Assembly: GCF_013155375.1 (NCBI RefSeq)
Contig: NZ_JABJQY010000002.1
Location: forward strand, 1,612,001-1,676,000
Origin: Nocardioides sp. zg-1308
Lineage (GTDB): Bacteria > Actinomycetota > Actinomycetes > Propionibacteriales > Nocardioidaceae
Direction: 5' to 3'
Length of the DNA stretch: 64,000 nucleotides
This document shows positions 26,156 through 35,554 of this stretch, one piece after another; positions within the stretch are counted from its first letter, which is position 1; each line of letters starts with the position of its first letter. Under the pieces are notes generated by a model. The model did not search any database. It was not told the origin of the DNA and saw only the letters and a list, made by a program, of their open reading frames with translations. The position numbers and the translations under genes were made by a program.

Positions 26156-27901
26156 GTGGGGAAGCGGACTCGGGTGGAGGTCTGCGTGGGCGCCCTCGTC
26201 GTCGCGGCGGTGGGGGTCTACGCAGTCGCGGACAGTGCTGCCCTCGACCGCTTCGTCTACCTCGGCGTCCTGCTGGGAGCCAGCGCGGTGGCGTGGGTCG
26301 GAGCGCTCCGCAGCCCCGCGGAGCACCGGCGGTTCGGCTCGCTCGTCGCGGCCGGCATCCTGCTCACCGCGCTGGGCGACACCGCCTGGGAGCTGCTCGC
26401 GTGGCAGGGGCGCGACACGGACGTGTCGGTGGCCGACCCGCTGTGGTTCGCGAGCTACGTCGTGCTGTGCGCCGCGCTGTGGGTGCTGCTGCGCCGCAGT
26501 GAGGTGGGTCGCGACGCCCAGGCGCTGGTGCTCGACGCGGTGACGATCGTGGTCGTCAGCATCCTGGTCTTCTGGAACTTCTCGATCCACACGATCGTCA
26601 ACGACCAGCAGCTCGCCCCGCACGTGCGTGCCGTGTGGTCGGTCTACCCCGTGGCGGACGCCGTCCTGCTCGCGCTCGTGGCCCGGGTGCTGATGAGCCG
26701 GACGGCGCGCGCGCACCTCGAGGCGTCGTTCGGCATCGGCGTCGTCCTGTGGCTGGCCGCGGACATCGCCTGGCTGATGTCCGTCGAGGGCGACGCCGTG
26801 CTGCTCATGGACGCCGCCTGGATGGTCGCCCCGGTGCTGCTGGCCCGGAGCACGTGGCGCTCGGCCGAGTCGGGGGTGGACCGCGGTCCCGCTCTGCCCA
26901 ACGGCCGCATGGTCCAGATGGGCATCGCGATCGTCCCCCTGCTGGTGCCTCCCGTGCTCATGCTCTTCGCCGACACCCGCGACGAGCTCGACCACCTCGT
27001 CCTGGTGGTCGTCGGCGCCACCACGCTGACCCTCCTGGCGTTCGTCCGGACGGCCCGGCTGATGCGCTCCGAGGAGCGCGCGCTGCGCGAGCTGGAGCTC
27101 GCGCGCGACGCCGCGCTCGACGCGTCGCGGGCCAAGTCGATGTTCCTCGCGACCATGAGCCACGAGATCCGCACGCCCCTCACCATGGTGCTGGGCACCG
27201 CCGAGCTGCTCGAGGACACACCGCTGGACGAGGAGCAGGTGCACCTCCTCGCCACCATGCGACGCTCGGGTGACCACCTCACGGCCCTCGTGGACGACAT
27301 CTTGGACTTCTCGCGGATCGAGGCCGGTCAGGTCTCGCTGGCGGCGGAGCGGTTTGACGTCGCGGGGGTGGTCGCCGACCTGGTCGGCGCCTACGCGCCC
27401 CGGGCGGCCCGTGCCGGCATCCGGTTCGAGCACCAGGTCGCCCCGGGCGTGCCCACCACGATGACGGGGGACCGGACCCGCGTGCTGCAGGTCGTGCGCA
27501 ACCTGCTCGACAACGCGGTGAAGTTCACGCCGGAGGGAGGTGTACGCCTCGACGTGCGCCCGGCGGCCGACGCGGGCGGAGGCGTCGGTGCGGTGGAGGT
27601 CGCCGTCTCGGACACCGGGATCGGCATCGCCGAGGACGACCTCGCGACGGTCTTCGAGTCCTTCCGCCAGGTGGACGGCTCCACGACCCGCCCCTACGGC
27701 GGCAGCGGGCTCGGCCTGGCGATCTGCCGCCAGCTCGTGGAGCTGATGGGCGGCGAGCTCGACGTGACCAGCCGGTCCGGCCAGGGCAGCACCTTCGTCG
27801 CGCGCCTGCCCGTGGGCCCGCACGAGGACTCCCGCGCGGACCCGCGCGAGAGCCGGACCCTCGCGCCGACCGGCGGCGGGGGCGCGCGGCGTACGCCCTA
27901 G
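26156..27901 (+). CDS. Membrane sensor histidine kinase
   Basis: 581 residues. About eight hydrophobic segments fill residues 1-300 without a recognisable extracellular sensor domain. A short coiled linker leads to the DHp domain with phospho-acceptor His336 in MSHEIRTP, and the HATPase domain has the N box (RNLLDNAVKFTPEGG), G1 (SDTGIGI), F box (FESFRQVDG) and G2 (GGSGLGLAI). The multi-pass N terminus probably senses a membrane-related or lipophilic cue; this is inference. The gene and its response regulator interrupt the otherwise conserved tilS-hpt neighbourhood. Confidence 0.88.
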   Translation: MGKRTRVEVCVGALVVAAVGVYAVADSAALDRFVYLGVLLGASAVAWVGALRSPAEHRRFGSLVAAGILLTALGDTAWELLAWQGRDTDVSVADPLWFASYVVLCAALWVLLRRSEVGRDAQALVLDAVTIVVVSILVFWNFSIHTIVNDQQLAPHVRAVWSVYPVADAVLLALVARVLMSRTARAHLEASFGIGVVLWLAADIAWLMSVEGDAVLLMDAAWMVAPVLLARSTWRSAESGVDRGPALPNGRMVQMGIAIVPLLVPPVLMLFADTRDELDHLVLVVVGATTLTLLAFVRTARLMRSEERALRELELARDAALDASRAKSMFLATMSHEIRTPLTMVLGTAELLEDTPLDEEQVHLLATMRRSGDHLTALVDDILDFSRIEAGQVSLAAERFDVAGVVADLVGAYAPRAARAGIRFEHQVAPGVPTTMTGDRTRVLQVVRNLLDNAVKFTPEGGVRLDVRPAADAGGGVGAVEVAVSDTGIGIAEDDLATVFESFRQVDGSTTRPYGGSGLGLAICRQLVELMGGELDVTSRSGQGSTFVARLPVGPHEDSRADPRESRTLAPTGGGGARRTP

Positions 27902-27904
27902 GCT
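27899..27904 (+). promoter_or_regulatory. -10 hexamer TAGGCT overlapping the kinase stop; leaderless hpt promoter
   Basis: TAGGCT starts at the TAG stop of the kinase and is followed by six bases and the hpt ATG at 27911. Confidence 0.55.
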
Positions 27905-27910
27905 TCAGCC

Positions 27911-28462
27911 ATGGACTCGTCCCACGTGGAGAACGACCTGGTCAACATCCTCTTCACCGAGGCCCAGATCCAGCAGCGGCTGGGCGAGATGGCGGTCCAG
28001 ATCACCGAGGACTACGAGGGCCGCGACCTCCTCGTGGTGGGCGTGCTCCGCGGCGCCGTCATGGTGATGGCCGACCTCTCCCGCGCCATGCCGCGCCACC
28101 TCGAGATGGACTGGATGGCCGTCAGCTCCTACGGGTCCGGCACCAAGTCGAGCGGTGTGGTCCGCATCCTCAAGGACCTCGACACCGACATCAGCGGCCG
28201 CGACGTGCTCATCGTCGACGAGATCATCGACACCGGGCTCACGCTGAGCTGGCTGGTCAACAACCTCTCCAGCCGCAACCCGGCCAGCGTCGAGATCGCC
28301 ACGCTGCTGCGCAAGCCCGAGGCCCTCTCGATGCCCGTCGAGCCCAAGTACGTCGGCTGGGACATCCCCAACGAGTTCGTCGTGGGCTACGGCCTCGACT
28401 ACCGCGAGCGCTACCGCAACCTGCGCGACATCGGCACCCTCGCGCCCCACGTCTACTCGTGA
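27911..28462 (+). CDS. hpt: Hypoxanthine phosphoribosyltransferase
   Basis: A 183-residue type I phosphoribosyltransferase that salvages hypoxanthine and guanine to IMP and GMP. The PRPP-binding signature VLIVDEIIDTGLTLSWLV is near residue 97, LLVVGVLRGAVMVMADLSR near residue 38 forms the flexible-loop region, and PNEFVVGYGLDYRERYRNL is the purine-binding end. The size is typical. hpt upstream of ftsH and the fol genes is a conserved actinobacterial order. Confidence 0.94.
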   Translation: MDSSHVENDLVNILFTEAQIQQRLGEMAVQITEDYEGRDLLVVGVLRGAVMVMADLSRAMPRHLEMDWMAVSSYGSGTKSSGVVRILKDLDTDISGRDVLIVDEIIDTGLTLSWLVNNLSSRNPASVEIATLLRKPEALSMPVEPKYVGWDIPNEFVVGYGLDYRERYRNLRDIGTLAPHVYS

Positions 28463-28513
28463 TCGCGGGCGCCGCTTCACCCCGCCTGAAAGAATGAGCG
28501 CCCGAGCGGCGTG

Positions 28514-28519
28514 TAGCGT
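28514..28519 (+). promoter_or_regulatory. Candidate -10 TAGCGT of ftsH
   Basis: TAGCGT lies 34 bases before the ftsH start codon and would give a leader of about 28 bases. Confidence 0.4.
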
Positions 28520-28553
28520 CGCCTCCTCAACTCCGAACCGGTGAAAGTTACCT

Positions 28554-30611
28554 GTGAAGCGCATATTCAAGGGTCCCTGGCTGTGGATCGTCCTGTCCGC
28601 CTTCGCGGTGCTGCTCGCGATCCAGTTCCTCGCGCCCAGCGACGGCTACGACGAGGTCGAGACCTCGACCCTCTCCACCTACATCTCCGACGGTGACGTC
28701 GAGGAGATCGAGTTCAACGGCGTCGACTACGAGATGCGCGCCACGCTCGACGACGGCGTCCGCGACAGCGGGGAGAAGGTCGTTGCCTCCTACGTCACCG
28801 GCCAGGAGGAGACGCTGATCGCGGCCGTGGAGGAGCAGGTCGACGAGGGGACCATCGAGTCCTACAAGGCCGAGACCCCCCAGCCGAGCTTCCTCGGCTC
28901 GCTGCTCGCGACCCTCCTGCCGTTCGCGCTCATCATCCTGCTCTTCATCTTCTTGATGAACCAGGCCCAGGGCGGCGGCGGACGCGGCGTCATGCAGTTC
29001 GCCAAGTCCAAGGCCAAGCTGATCACCAAGGACATGCCGAAGACGACCTTCAGCGACGTCGCCGGCTGCGAGGAGGCGATCGAGGAGCTCGGCGAGATCA
29101 AGGAGTTCCTCACCGACCCGGCCAAGTTCCAGGCCGTCGGCGCCAAGATCCCCAAGGGCGTCCTGCTCTACGGCCCTCCCGGCACCGGCAAGACCCTGCT
29201 CGCCCGCGCCGTCGCCGGCGAGGCCGGCACCCCGTTCTACTCCATCTCCGGCTCCGACTTCGTCGAGATGTTCGTCGGTGTCGGCGCGAGCCGCGTGCGC
29301 GACCTGTTCGAGCAGGCCAAGGAGAACGCACCCGCCATCGTCTTCATCGACGAGATCGACGCCGTGGGACGCCACCGCGGCGCCGGCATGGGCGGCGGCC
29401 ACGACGAGCGCGAGCAGACCCTCAACCAGCTGCTGGTCGAGATGGACGGCTTCGACGTGCGCGGCGGGGTCATCCTGATCGCGGCCACCAACCGCCCCGA
29501 CGTCCTCGACCCCGCGCTGCTGCGCCCGGGCCGCTTCGACCGCCAGATCCAGGTGGACGCCCCCGACCTCAACGGCCGCCACCAGATCCTCAAGGTCCAC
29601 TCGCGCGGCAAGCCGATCGCGCAGGACATCGACCTGCTCAGCATCGCGCGCCGCACGCCCGGCTTCACCGGCGCCGACCTGGCCAACGTGCTCAACGAGG
29701 CCGCGCTCCTCACCGCTCGCGGCAACGCCAAGATGATCACCGACGAGGCCCTCGACGAGGCCATCGACCGCGTCATCGCCGGCCCGCAGCGTCGTACGCG
29801 CCTGATGAGCGAGCGCGAGAAGCTCATCACCGCCTACCACGAGGGCGGCCACGCCCTGGTGGCCGCGGCGCTGCCCGGCACCGACCCGGTGCACAAGGTG
29901 ACGATCCTGCCGCGCGGCCGTGCGCTCGGCTACACGATGGTCCTGCCCGACCGCGACAAGTACTCCCAGACGCGCAGCGAGATGCTCGACTCCCTCGCCT
30001 ACATGCTCGGCGGCATGGCCGCGGAGGCGCTGATCTTCCACGACGTCACGTCGGGCGCCGGCAACGACATCGAGAAGGCCACCAGCCTGGCCCGCGCGAT
30101 GGTGACCCAGTACGGCATGACCGAGCGCCTCGGCGCGGTCAAGCTCGGCGACAGCAACTCCGAGCCGTTCCTGGGCCGCGACATGGGCCACACCCGCAAC
30201 TACTCCGAGGAGACCGCCGCCGCGGTCGACGAGGAGATCAAGAAGCTGCTGGGCCAGGCGCACCAGGAGGCCTTCGAGATCCTCGAGACCAACCGTGACG
30301 TCCTCGACTCCCTGGTGCTGGCGCTCCTCGACAGGGAGACCCTCGACAAGGGCGAGATCGCCACGATCTTCGAGCCGCTCAACCGTCGGTCCGCGCGACC
30401 GGCCTGGACCGGCTCGCCGGAGCGGGTGCCCTCGACCATCCCGCCGGTCGACATCCCGCAGGAGATCCGCGACCGCGTGCACGCGGGCGCGCTCGCCCCG
30501 GAGTCCTCGGGCGGCGCCATCCTGACGCCCCCGGGTGCCGGTGGTGACATCCACGGCGCCCCCGAGCTCGGCCCGGACACCCCGACGCCGCCGCACCCGG
30601 ACGCTCCGTGA
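28554..30611 (+). CDS. ftsH: ATP-dependent zinc metalloprotease FtsH
   Basis: 685 residues. Two N-terminal membrane segments (about 5-25 and 108-133) bracket a small extracytoplasmic domain. The AAA+ module has Walker A GPPGTGKT (207-214), Walker [12 protein letters not shown] and the second region of homology [20 protein letters not shown]. The protease site is H429EGGH433. The C-terminal tail is Pro-rich and probably flexible. FtsH hexamers extract and degrade membrane and short-lived cytosolic proteins. Start: GTG at 28554, giving [11 protein letters not shown]. Its stop overlaps folE by GTGA. Confidence 0.95.
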   Translation: MKRIFKGPWLWIVLSAFAVLLAIQFLAPSDGYDEVETSTLSTYISDGDVEEIEFNGVDYEMRATLDDGVRDSGEKVVASYVTGQEETLIAAVEEQVDEGTIESYKAETPQPSFLGSLLATLLPFALIILLFIFLMNQAQGGGGRGVMQFAKSKAKLITKDMPKTTFSDVAGCEEAIEELGEIKEFLTDPAKFQAVGAKIPKGVLLYGPPGTGKTLLARAVAGEAGTPFYSISGSDFVEMFVGVGASRVRDLFEQAKENAPAIVFIDEIDAVGRHRGAGMGGGHDEREQTLNQLLVEMDGFDVRGGVILIAATNRPDVLDPALLRPGRFDRQIQVDAPDLNGRHQILKVHSRGKPIAQDIDLLSIARRTPGFTGADLANVLNEAALLTARGNAKMITDEALDEAIDRVIAGPQRRTRLMSEREKLITAYHEGGHALVAAALPGTDPVHKVTILPRGRALGYTMVLPDRDKYSQTRSEMLDSLAYMLGGMAAEALIFHDVTSGAGNDIEKATSLARAMVTQYGMTERLGAVKLGDSNSEPFLGRDMGHTRNYSEETAAAVDEEIKKLLGQAHQEAFEILETNRDVLDSLVLALLDRETLDKGEIATIFEPLNRRSARPAWTGSPERVPSTIPPVDIPQEIRDRVHAGALAPESSGGAILTPPGAGGDIHGAPELGPDTPTPPHPDAP

Positions 30612-31225
30612 CCGACCCGATCACGGTCCCGGAGCGGGCGCCCGAGGAGGTGCCCGACTTCGACCACGAGCGAGCCGAGGCAGCCGTGCGCGAGCTGCTG
30701 GCGGCGATGGGGGAGGACCCCTCCCGCGAGGGCCTGCTCGACACGCCGGCGCGGGTCGCACGGGCGTACGCCGAGATGACGCTGGGCATGCGCCAGACGG
30801 CCCGCGACGTGCTGACCACCACCTTCGACATCGGCCACGAGGAGATGGTGCTGGTCCGTGACATCGAGCTGTGGTCGATGTGCGAGCACCACCTCGTGCC
30901 GTTCACCGGGGTCGCCCACGTCGGCTACATCCCCGCCGAGACCGGCAAGATCACCGGGCTGTCCAAGCTGGCCCGGCTCGTCGACGTCTACGCCCGGCGC
31001 CCGCAGGTGCAGGAGCGGCTGACCACCCAGGTCGCCGACTCGCTCATGGAGATCCTCGAGGCGCGCGGCGTGATCGTCGTGATCGAGGCCGAGCACCTCT
31101 GCATGACCATGCGCGGCGTGCGCAAGGCCGGCGCGCGCACGATCACCTCCGCGGTGCGCGGCGCGATGCTGACCAACCAGGCCACCCGCGCCGAGGCGAT
31201 GGCGTTGATCTCGGGCACCAGGTGA
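30608..31225 (+). CDS. folE: GTP cyclohydrolase I
   Basis: A 205-residue enzyme for the first step of tetrahydrofolate synthesis, GTP to 7,8-dihydroneopterin triphosphate. The zinc ligands are in [10 protein letters not shown] and [12 protein letters not shown], and [18 protein letters not shown] is the family signature. It is the first of the folE-folP-folB-folK set, whose members overlap by 4 to 8 bases. Start: GTG in the ftsH overlap. Confidence 0.95.
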   Translation: MTDPITVPERAPEEVPDFDHERAEAAVRELLAAMGEDPSREGLLDTPARVARAYAEMTLGMRQTARDVLTTTFDIGHEEMVLVRDIELWSMCEHHLVPFTGVAHVGYIPAETGKITGLSKLARLVDVYARRPQVQERLTTQVADSLMEILEARGVIVVIEAEHLCMTMRGVRKAGARTITSAVRGAMLTNQATRAEAMALISGTR

Positions 31226-32124
31226 CCGAGGGCCGCCGCCCACGTGCTCCCCGGGTGATGGGGGTCGTCAACGTCACCCCGGACTCGTTCTCCGACGGCG
31301 GCCGATGGGACACCACCGAGGCGGCGGTGGACCACGGTCGCGCCCTCCTCGCCCAGGGGGCCGACCTGCTCGACATCGGCGGCGAGTCCACCCGCCCGGG
31401 CGCCACCCGCCCGCTCGTCGAGGAGGAGCTCGACCGGGTCGTGCCGGTGATCCGCGAGCTCGCCGCGAGCGGTGCGCTGCTGTCCGTGGACACGATGCGC
31501 TCCGAGGTCGCCGAGGCGGCGCTGGCCGCCGGGGCACGGATCGTCAACGACGTGTCGGGCGGCCTGGCCGACCCGCGGGTGCTCGACGTCGTCGCCGACC
31601 ACGGCGCCTCCTACGTCGCCATGCACTGGCGCGCGCACGCCGACCGGATGCGCGACTTCGCCGACTACTCCCCGCACGGCGTGGTGGAGTCCGTACGCCG
31701 CGAGCTGGGCGACCGCCTCGAGGCGATCGAGGCGGCCGGGGTGCCGCGCGAGCGGGTCGTCCTCGACCCGGGCCTGGGCTTCGCCAAGGAGGGCCACCAC
31801 AATTGGGAGCTGCTGGCCTCGCTCGGCTCGCTGCGCGAGCTGGGCTGCCCCCTGCTGGTCGGGGCGAGCCGCAAGTCCTTCCTCGGCCGGCTGCTCACCG
31901 TCGACGGCGAGCCGCGGCCCGTGGACGGGCGCGAATACGCCCACGCGGCCCTCGTCGCCCTGCTGGCCGCCCGCGGCGTCGACTGCCTGCGCGTGCACGA
32001 CGTACGCGCCACGCGGGACGCGCTCGCCGTCGTCGCGGCGATGGGAGTGGCGATGGGCGAGTCCTCCGACGCCCCACAGGCTGACGCCACCGACCCGCTG
32101 TCCCACTGGGAGGACCACGCATGA
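31222..32124 (+). CDS. folP: Dihydropteroate synthase
   Basis: A 300-residue TIM-barrel enzyme that joins p-aminobenzoate to dihydropterin pyrophosphate and is the sulfonamide target. Motifs are [18 protein letters not shown] (pyrophosphate loop), [29 protein letters not shown] and GASRKSFLG. The GTG at 31222 lies in the folE overlap, and the reading begins a few residues before [11 protein letters not shown], as usual. It overlaps folB by ATGA. Confidence 0.95.
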   Translation: MTEGRRPRAPRVMGVVNVTPDSFSDGGRWDTTEAAVDHGRALLAQGADLLDIGGESTRPGATRPLVEEELDRVVPVIRELAASGALLSVDTMRSEVAEAALAAGARIVNDVSGGLADPRVLDVVADHGASYVAMHWRAHADRMRDFADYSPHGVVESVRRELGDRLEAIEAAGVPRERVVLDPGLGFAKEGHHNWELLASLGSLRELGCPLLVGASRKSFLGRLLTVDGEPRPVDGREYAHAALVALLAARGVDCLRVHDVRATRDALAVVAAMGVAMGESSDAPQADATDPLSHWEDHA

Positions 32125-32495
32125 CCGACGAGCTGTCCGTGACGGGCATCGAGTGCTGGGCCCACCACGGCGTCTTCGACTTCGAGCGGCGCGAGGGGCA
32201 GACCTTCGTCGTCGACCTGGTGCTGGGGATCGACACGCGTCGCGCGGCCGCCACCGACGACCTGGTGGAGACGGTGAACTACGGCACCCTGACCGCCGAC
32301 GTGAAGGCCGCCGTGGAGCGCGATCCGGTGGACCTGATAGAAACCGTCGCGCAACGCATCGCCGATGTGTGCCTGTTGGACACTCGTGTTGAATGGGCGC
32401 GAGTCACGCTCCACAAACCTGATGCACCCATCGACGCGACGTACTCGGACGTCGCGCTGACGATCACCAGAACGCGAGGCAACGCTCATGACTGA
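32121..32495 (+). CDS. folB: Dihydroneopterin aldolase
   Basis: A 124-residue enzyme that cleaves dihydroneopterin to 6-hydroxymethyl-dihydropterin and glycolaldehyde. GIECWAHHGVFDFERREGQTF, VNYGTLTADV with the catalytic tyrosine, DLIETVAQRIA with the pterin-binding glutamate and VTLHKPDAPI are conserved. Its 3' half is less GC-rich than its neighbours. It overlaps folK by eight bases. Confidence 0.93.
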   Translation: MTDELSVTGIECWAHHGVFDFERREGQTFVVDLVLGIDTRRAAATDDLVETVNYGTLTADVKAAVERDPVDLIETVAQRIADVCLLDTRVEWARVTLHKPDAPIDATYSDVALTITRTRGNAHD

Positions 32496-33057
32496 GACAC
32501 CCAATCCCAACCTCGTGGATGCCGACTCCCTCACCGGAGAGATGCACCCGATCCGCCGGGTGGTGGTCGCTCTCGGATCCAACCTCGGTGAGCGGCTGTC
32601 GTCCCTGCAGGGAGCGGTGGACGCGCTCGCCGACACCCCCGACTTCTTCGTCACCGGCGTCTCGCCGGTCTACGAGACCGCCCCGGTCGACTCGCCCGAC
32701 GGCTCCGGTCCCTACCTCAACGCAGTCGTCCTCGCCGACACCACGCTGCCCGCCGCGCGCCTGATGGAGCGCGCGCTGGCGATCGAGGACGCCTACGAGC
32801 GCGAGCGCAGCCACGTCCGCAACGCCCCCCGCACGCTCGACGTCGACCTCATCGTCGTCGGCGACCGCCGCTCCAACGAGGACTTCCTCCGCCTGCCGCA
32901 CCCGCGCGCCCACGAGCGGGCGTTCGTGCTGCAGCCCTGGCACGACCTCGAGCCCGACGCCGTCTTCCCCGAGCGCGGCCCCATCGCCGACCTGCTGATG
33001 GCGGCGGACTCGACGGGAGTCAAGAAGCGCGACGACCTCACGCTCGAGGTCGAGTGA
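32488..33057 (+). CDS. folK: Hydroxymethyldihydropterin pyrophosphokinase
   Basis: A 189-residue HPPK that pyrophosphorylates the FolB product to feed FolP. VVALGSNLGERLSSLQGAVDAL, SPVYETAPVDSPDGSGPYLNAV, RNAPRTLDVDLIVVGD and LPHPRAHERAFVLQPW are diagnostic. The N terminus has about 25 extra residues before the domain. The C terminus extends slightly beyond the usual end. Gene order after folP and folB completes the pterin branch. Confidence 0.94.
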   Translation: MTETPNPNLVDADSLTGEMHPIRRVVVALGSNLGERLSSLQGAVDALADTPDFFVTGVSPVYETAPVDSPDGSGPYLNAVVLADTTLPAARLMERALAIEDAYERERSHVRNAPRTLDVDLIVVGDRRSNEDFLRLPHPRAHERAFVLQPWHDLEPDAVFPERGPIADLLMAADSTGVKKRDDLTLEVE

Positions 33058-33064
33058 CCCGCTG

Positions 33065-33559
33065 GTGAGCCAGCCCGGACCGGACGACGAGCCGTCGGAG
33101 CCACACGGGTCGCTGCGTCCGACGTCGGCGCGGGCGCTGACGACCTGCGCCGTGGTCGGGCTGGTCCTCGGGTGGGGGATCCACCCGCTGATGGTCCGCG
33201 TCGGTGGCAGCGCGCCGCTGGTCTCGTGGTCCCAGGCCCTCGCGCTGGTCCTCGTCGCGCTCATCATGTCCTTCCTCGCGTGGCACACGTGGCAGACGGT
33301 CCAGGTGCGCGGCGAGCGGCTCGAGCCGCACCAGGCGGTCAACCGCCTCGTCCTGGCCCGGGCGTGCGCGCTCGGCGGCACGCTGGTGGGCGCCGGCTAC
33401 GTCGGCTACGCCGTCAGCTGGCTGGGTGACGACTCGCAGTACGCCGACCGCTGGATCCTGCGCGCCCTGGTGGCGGCGGTCGCCGGCGCGGTCGTGGCCC
33501 TCGCCTCACTGGCCCTCGAGCGTGCGTGTCGCGCGGACGGGGGCCGGCCGCAGGCCTAG
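33065..33559 (+). CDS. DUF3180 membrane protein
   Basis: A 164-residue protein with four hydrophobic segments. The pattern LVLGWGIHPLMVR, VNRLVLARACALGGTLVGAGYVGYAVSWL matches DUF3180, an actinobacterial family found just after folK (Rv3605c in M. tuberculosis). Its function is unknown; context hints at a link with folate or envelope metabolism but nothing more. The GTG start is seven bases after folK. Confidence 0.85.
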   Translation: MSQPGPDDEPSEPHGSLRPTSARALTTCAVVGLVLGWGIHPLMVRVGGSAPLVSWSQALALVLVALIMSFLAWHTWQTVQVRGERLEPHQAVNRLVLARACALGGTLVGAGYVGYAVSWLGDDSQYADRWILRALVAAVAGAVVALASLALERACRADGGRPQA

Positions 33560-33562
33560 GGT
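33557..33562 (+). promoter_or_regulatory. -10 hexamer TAGGGT overlapping the DUF3180 stop
   Basis: TAGGGT, six bases, then the ATG at 33569. The TAG is the stop codon of the previous gene. Confidence 0.5.
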
Positions 33563-33568
33563 GGCGCC

Positions 33569-34165
33569 ATGCCTTCCCAGCAGCCCCAGCAGTCACAGGC
33601 GTCCCGCGCGGCGGCACGTCGTCGCCAGCGCAGCACGCGCCTGGTCGTCGCCGTCGTCCTCCTCGCCGTCGCCGCCGCGGTCGTCGTGGCCGCGCTGGTG
33701 TCCTCGTCGGCCGGCCTGACCGCAGTCGCTGCCGTGGTGGCCCTCGTCCTCGGGGCCGCCGCCACCCGCATCACCCACTCCGAGCTCATGCAGGCCCGCC
33801 ACGACGCCGCGCGCGACCGCGCCCAGCAGGCCCAGGACTACCGCGTCCTCACCGAGCAGCGCACCGAGGAGGCCGCCGCCTTCGCCGCCGACATGCGCCG
33901 CAAGATCGCCGACCGCGAGGAGGCGCTCGCCGTGCTCGAGCGCGCGCTGTCGACGGCCCAGAAGTCCGCCGCCGAGTCGCAGCTCAAGCGCGGCCAGGAA
34001 GCCCGTCGCGCCGACGCCGCCGAGCGTGGCCGCGAGATCGCAGAGCGGGGTCGTGACGACGCCGAGGGGCGCGCCGCCGAGGCCATCGTGATCGTCGCCG
34101 AGCTCGAGGCCGAGCTCGACGCCCTGCGCGCCACCGTCGCGCGCAGCGCCCACCGCAGCGCCTGA
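33569..34165 (+). CDS. Unknown protein: two membrane segments and a long coiled coil
   Basis: 198 residues that I cannot assign. A basic, Gln-rich N terminus is followed by two adjacent hydrophobic segments (about 25-62), then a charged Ala/Glu/Arg-rich helix (about 70-190) with heptad-like spacing. The topology suggests a membrane hairpin with a cytoplasmic coiled coil. It has its own leaderless promoter and is followed by the triple hairpin array. Confidence 0.75.
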   Translation: MPSQQPQQSQASRAAARRRQRSTRLVVAVVLLAVAAAVVVAALVSSSAGLTAVAAVVALVLGAAATRITHSELMQARHDAARDRAQQAQDYRVLTEQRTEEAAAFAADMRRKIADREEALAVLERALSTAQKSAAESQLKRGQEARRADAAERGREIAERGRDDAEGRAAEAIVIVAELEAELDALRATVARSAHRSA

Positions 34166-34207
34166 CCGCCCTCCCTGTCTCACCGCCGGCCCGTGCTGCC
34201 CCGCCGG

Positions 34208-34383
34208 GCGGTGAGTGAGGCAGCTTCTCGTGACGCAGAACCTGCCTCACCCACCGCCGAGGCGATCGAGCGGTGAGTGAGGCAGCTTCTCGTGACGCAG
34301 AACCTGCCTCACGCACCGCCGAGGCGATCGAGCGGTGAGTGAGGCAGGTTTTCTGCATCCGGACCCTGCCTCACTCACCGCCG
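34208..34383. repeat. Three tandem 62-bp hairpin units
   Basis: Units begin at 34208, 34270 and 34332. Each opens with GCGGTGAGTGAGGCAG and closes with the complementary arm (CTGCCTCACNCACCGC), giving a 16-bp stem with a loop of 18 bases. Units 1 and 2 share the loop CTTCTCGTGACGCAGAAC-type sequence; unit 3 has a different loop but perfect arms. The spacer GAGGCGATCGA repeats between units. Confidence 0.85.
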
Positions 34384-34420
34384 GGGTGGGCCGCGACGGC
34401 GTACGGAACAATGGCCGACC

Positions 34421-35521
34421 GTGATCCCCGAGGACAACAGGTTCGAGAGCGATCCCGCCGACGCGCTGCCCAAGGACCCGGGCCTGCCTCGCGGCTGGGT
34501 CGTCGAGGCACCTGACGGCGCCGACGCGGCCACCGTCGAGCGGCTGGCGGAGCTGCTGCGCGGCCACGAGCGCGCCGGCCGCGGCTGGGCGGGCTCGGGC
34601 ACGGACGAGGTCCTCGTCGAGGTCTCCGAGCGCGGCCTGCTGATGCGGGAGAACGTCGTCGTGCGCGACCCGGACGGCGTCGTCCGGGCGTGGGGGAGCG
34701 TCCACGACCGCGCCGAGGGCCGGATGCTCCTCGTCCACATCGTCGACCGCGCGGTCGACGACGCGGTGGCCGACCGGTGCAGCGCCGTCCTCTTCGAGTG
34801 GGCTGAGGCGCAGGCGCGGGCAGTCGGCGCCGCGCGGGGGCTCGAGGTGCAGCAGATCGACACGGGCGCGTTCGCCGACGACGAGCGCCAGCACGCCTGG
34901 CTGGCCGCAGCCGGCTTCGAGAAGGTCCGCACCTGGTGGCAGATGAGCCGCTCCGTCGAGCCAGCGGAAGCGGAGCTGGTGCCCGACCCGGCGCGCTGGG
35001 AGCGCAAGGGCGTCGTCTTCCGCCTCGTCGAGCGGCAGGGCGGCCCGGACTCGGACGGCATGCCCGACGAGGCCGACCTGCGCGCGGTCCACGAGGTGCT
35101 CGAGGGGGCCTTCACCGACCACTTCAACTCCGCCGGGGAGACCTTCCAGGAGTTCATCCACCGCCTGCGCGAGGACCCCGGGCACCGCTGGGACCACTGG
35201 TGGCTCGCCGAGGTCGCGGACGAGGCGACCGGCGCGGTGGAGCCGGCCGGCGCGCTGGTCGGCAGCGTGAGCGAGTCCGCGACCGGCCCGGACGGGTCGT
35301 ACGTCGCCTACCTCGGGGTCCTCGAGTCCGCCCGGGGCCGCGGCGTCGCCTCCGGCCTGCTCCGCACGATCATCGCCGACGCGGCCTCGCGCGGCCGCGA
35401 CCGCGTCGGTCTCGAGGTCGACGCCGACTCCCCGACCGGCGCGGACGGGATCTACACCGCGATGGGCTGGGGCACCACGTACGTCACCGAGTCCTGGCAC
35501 CGGGATGTGCCGGTCACGTAG
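34421..35521 (+). CDS. GNAT-family N-acetyltransferase, tandem-domain (MshD-like layout)
   Basis: 366 residues that read as two GNAT-like halves. The first is degenerate; the second has the acetyl-CoA motif VAYLGVLESARGRGVASGLLRTII and the end GIYTAMGWGTTYVTESW. The double layout recalls mycothiol synthase MshD, but MshD-specific blocks are not evident, so the substrate is unknown. The GTG at 34421 has an AACAAT element eight bases upstream. A 16-bp segment covering its last codons is duplicated downstream. Confidence 0.8.
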   Translation: MIPEDNRFESDPADALPKDPGLPRGWVVEAPDGADAATVERLAELLRGHERAGRGWAGSGTDEVLVEVSERGLLMRENVVVRDPDGVVRAWGSVHDRAEGRMLLVHIVDRAVDDAVADRCSAVLFEWAEAQARAVGAARGLEVQQIDTGAFADDERQHAWLAAAGFEKVRTWWQMSRSVEPAEAELVPDPARWERKGVVFRLVERQGGPDSDGMPDEADLRAVHEVLEGAFTDHFNSAGETFQEFIHRLREDPGHRWDHWWLAEVADEATGAVEPAGALVGSVSESATGPDGSYVAYLGVLESARGRGVASGLLRTIIADAASRGRDRVGLEVDADSPTGADGIYTAMGWGTTYVTESWHRDVPVT

Positions 35522-35553
35522 CACGCGAGGAACGAGCGTGCCGGTCACGTAGC
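35507..35553 (+). repeat. 16-bp direct duplication around the GNAT stop codon
   Basis: GTGCCGGTCACGTAGC at 35507-35522 and again at 35538-35553, separated by ACGCGAGGAACGAGC. The first copy ends the GNAT gene. The spacer word GAGGAACGAGC also occurs in the nadB insertion. Confidence 0.6.
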
Positions 35554-35554
35554 G

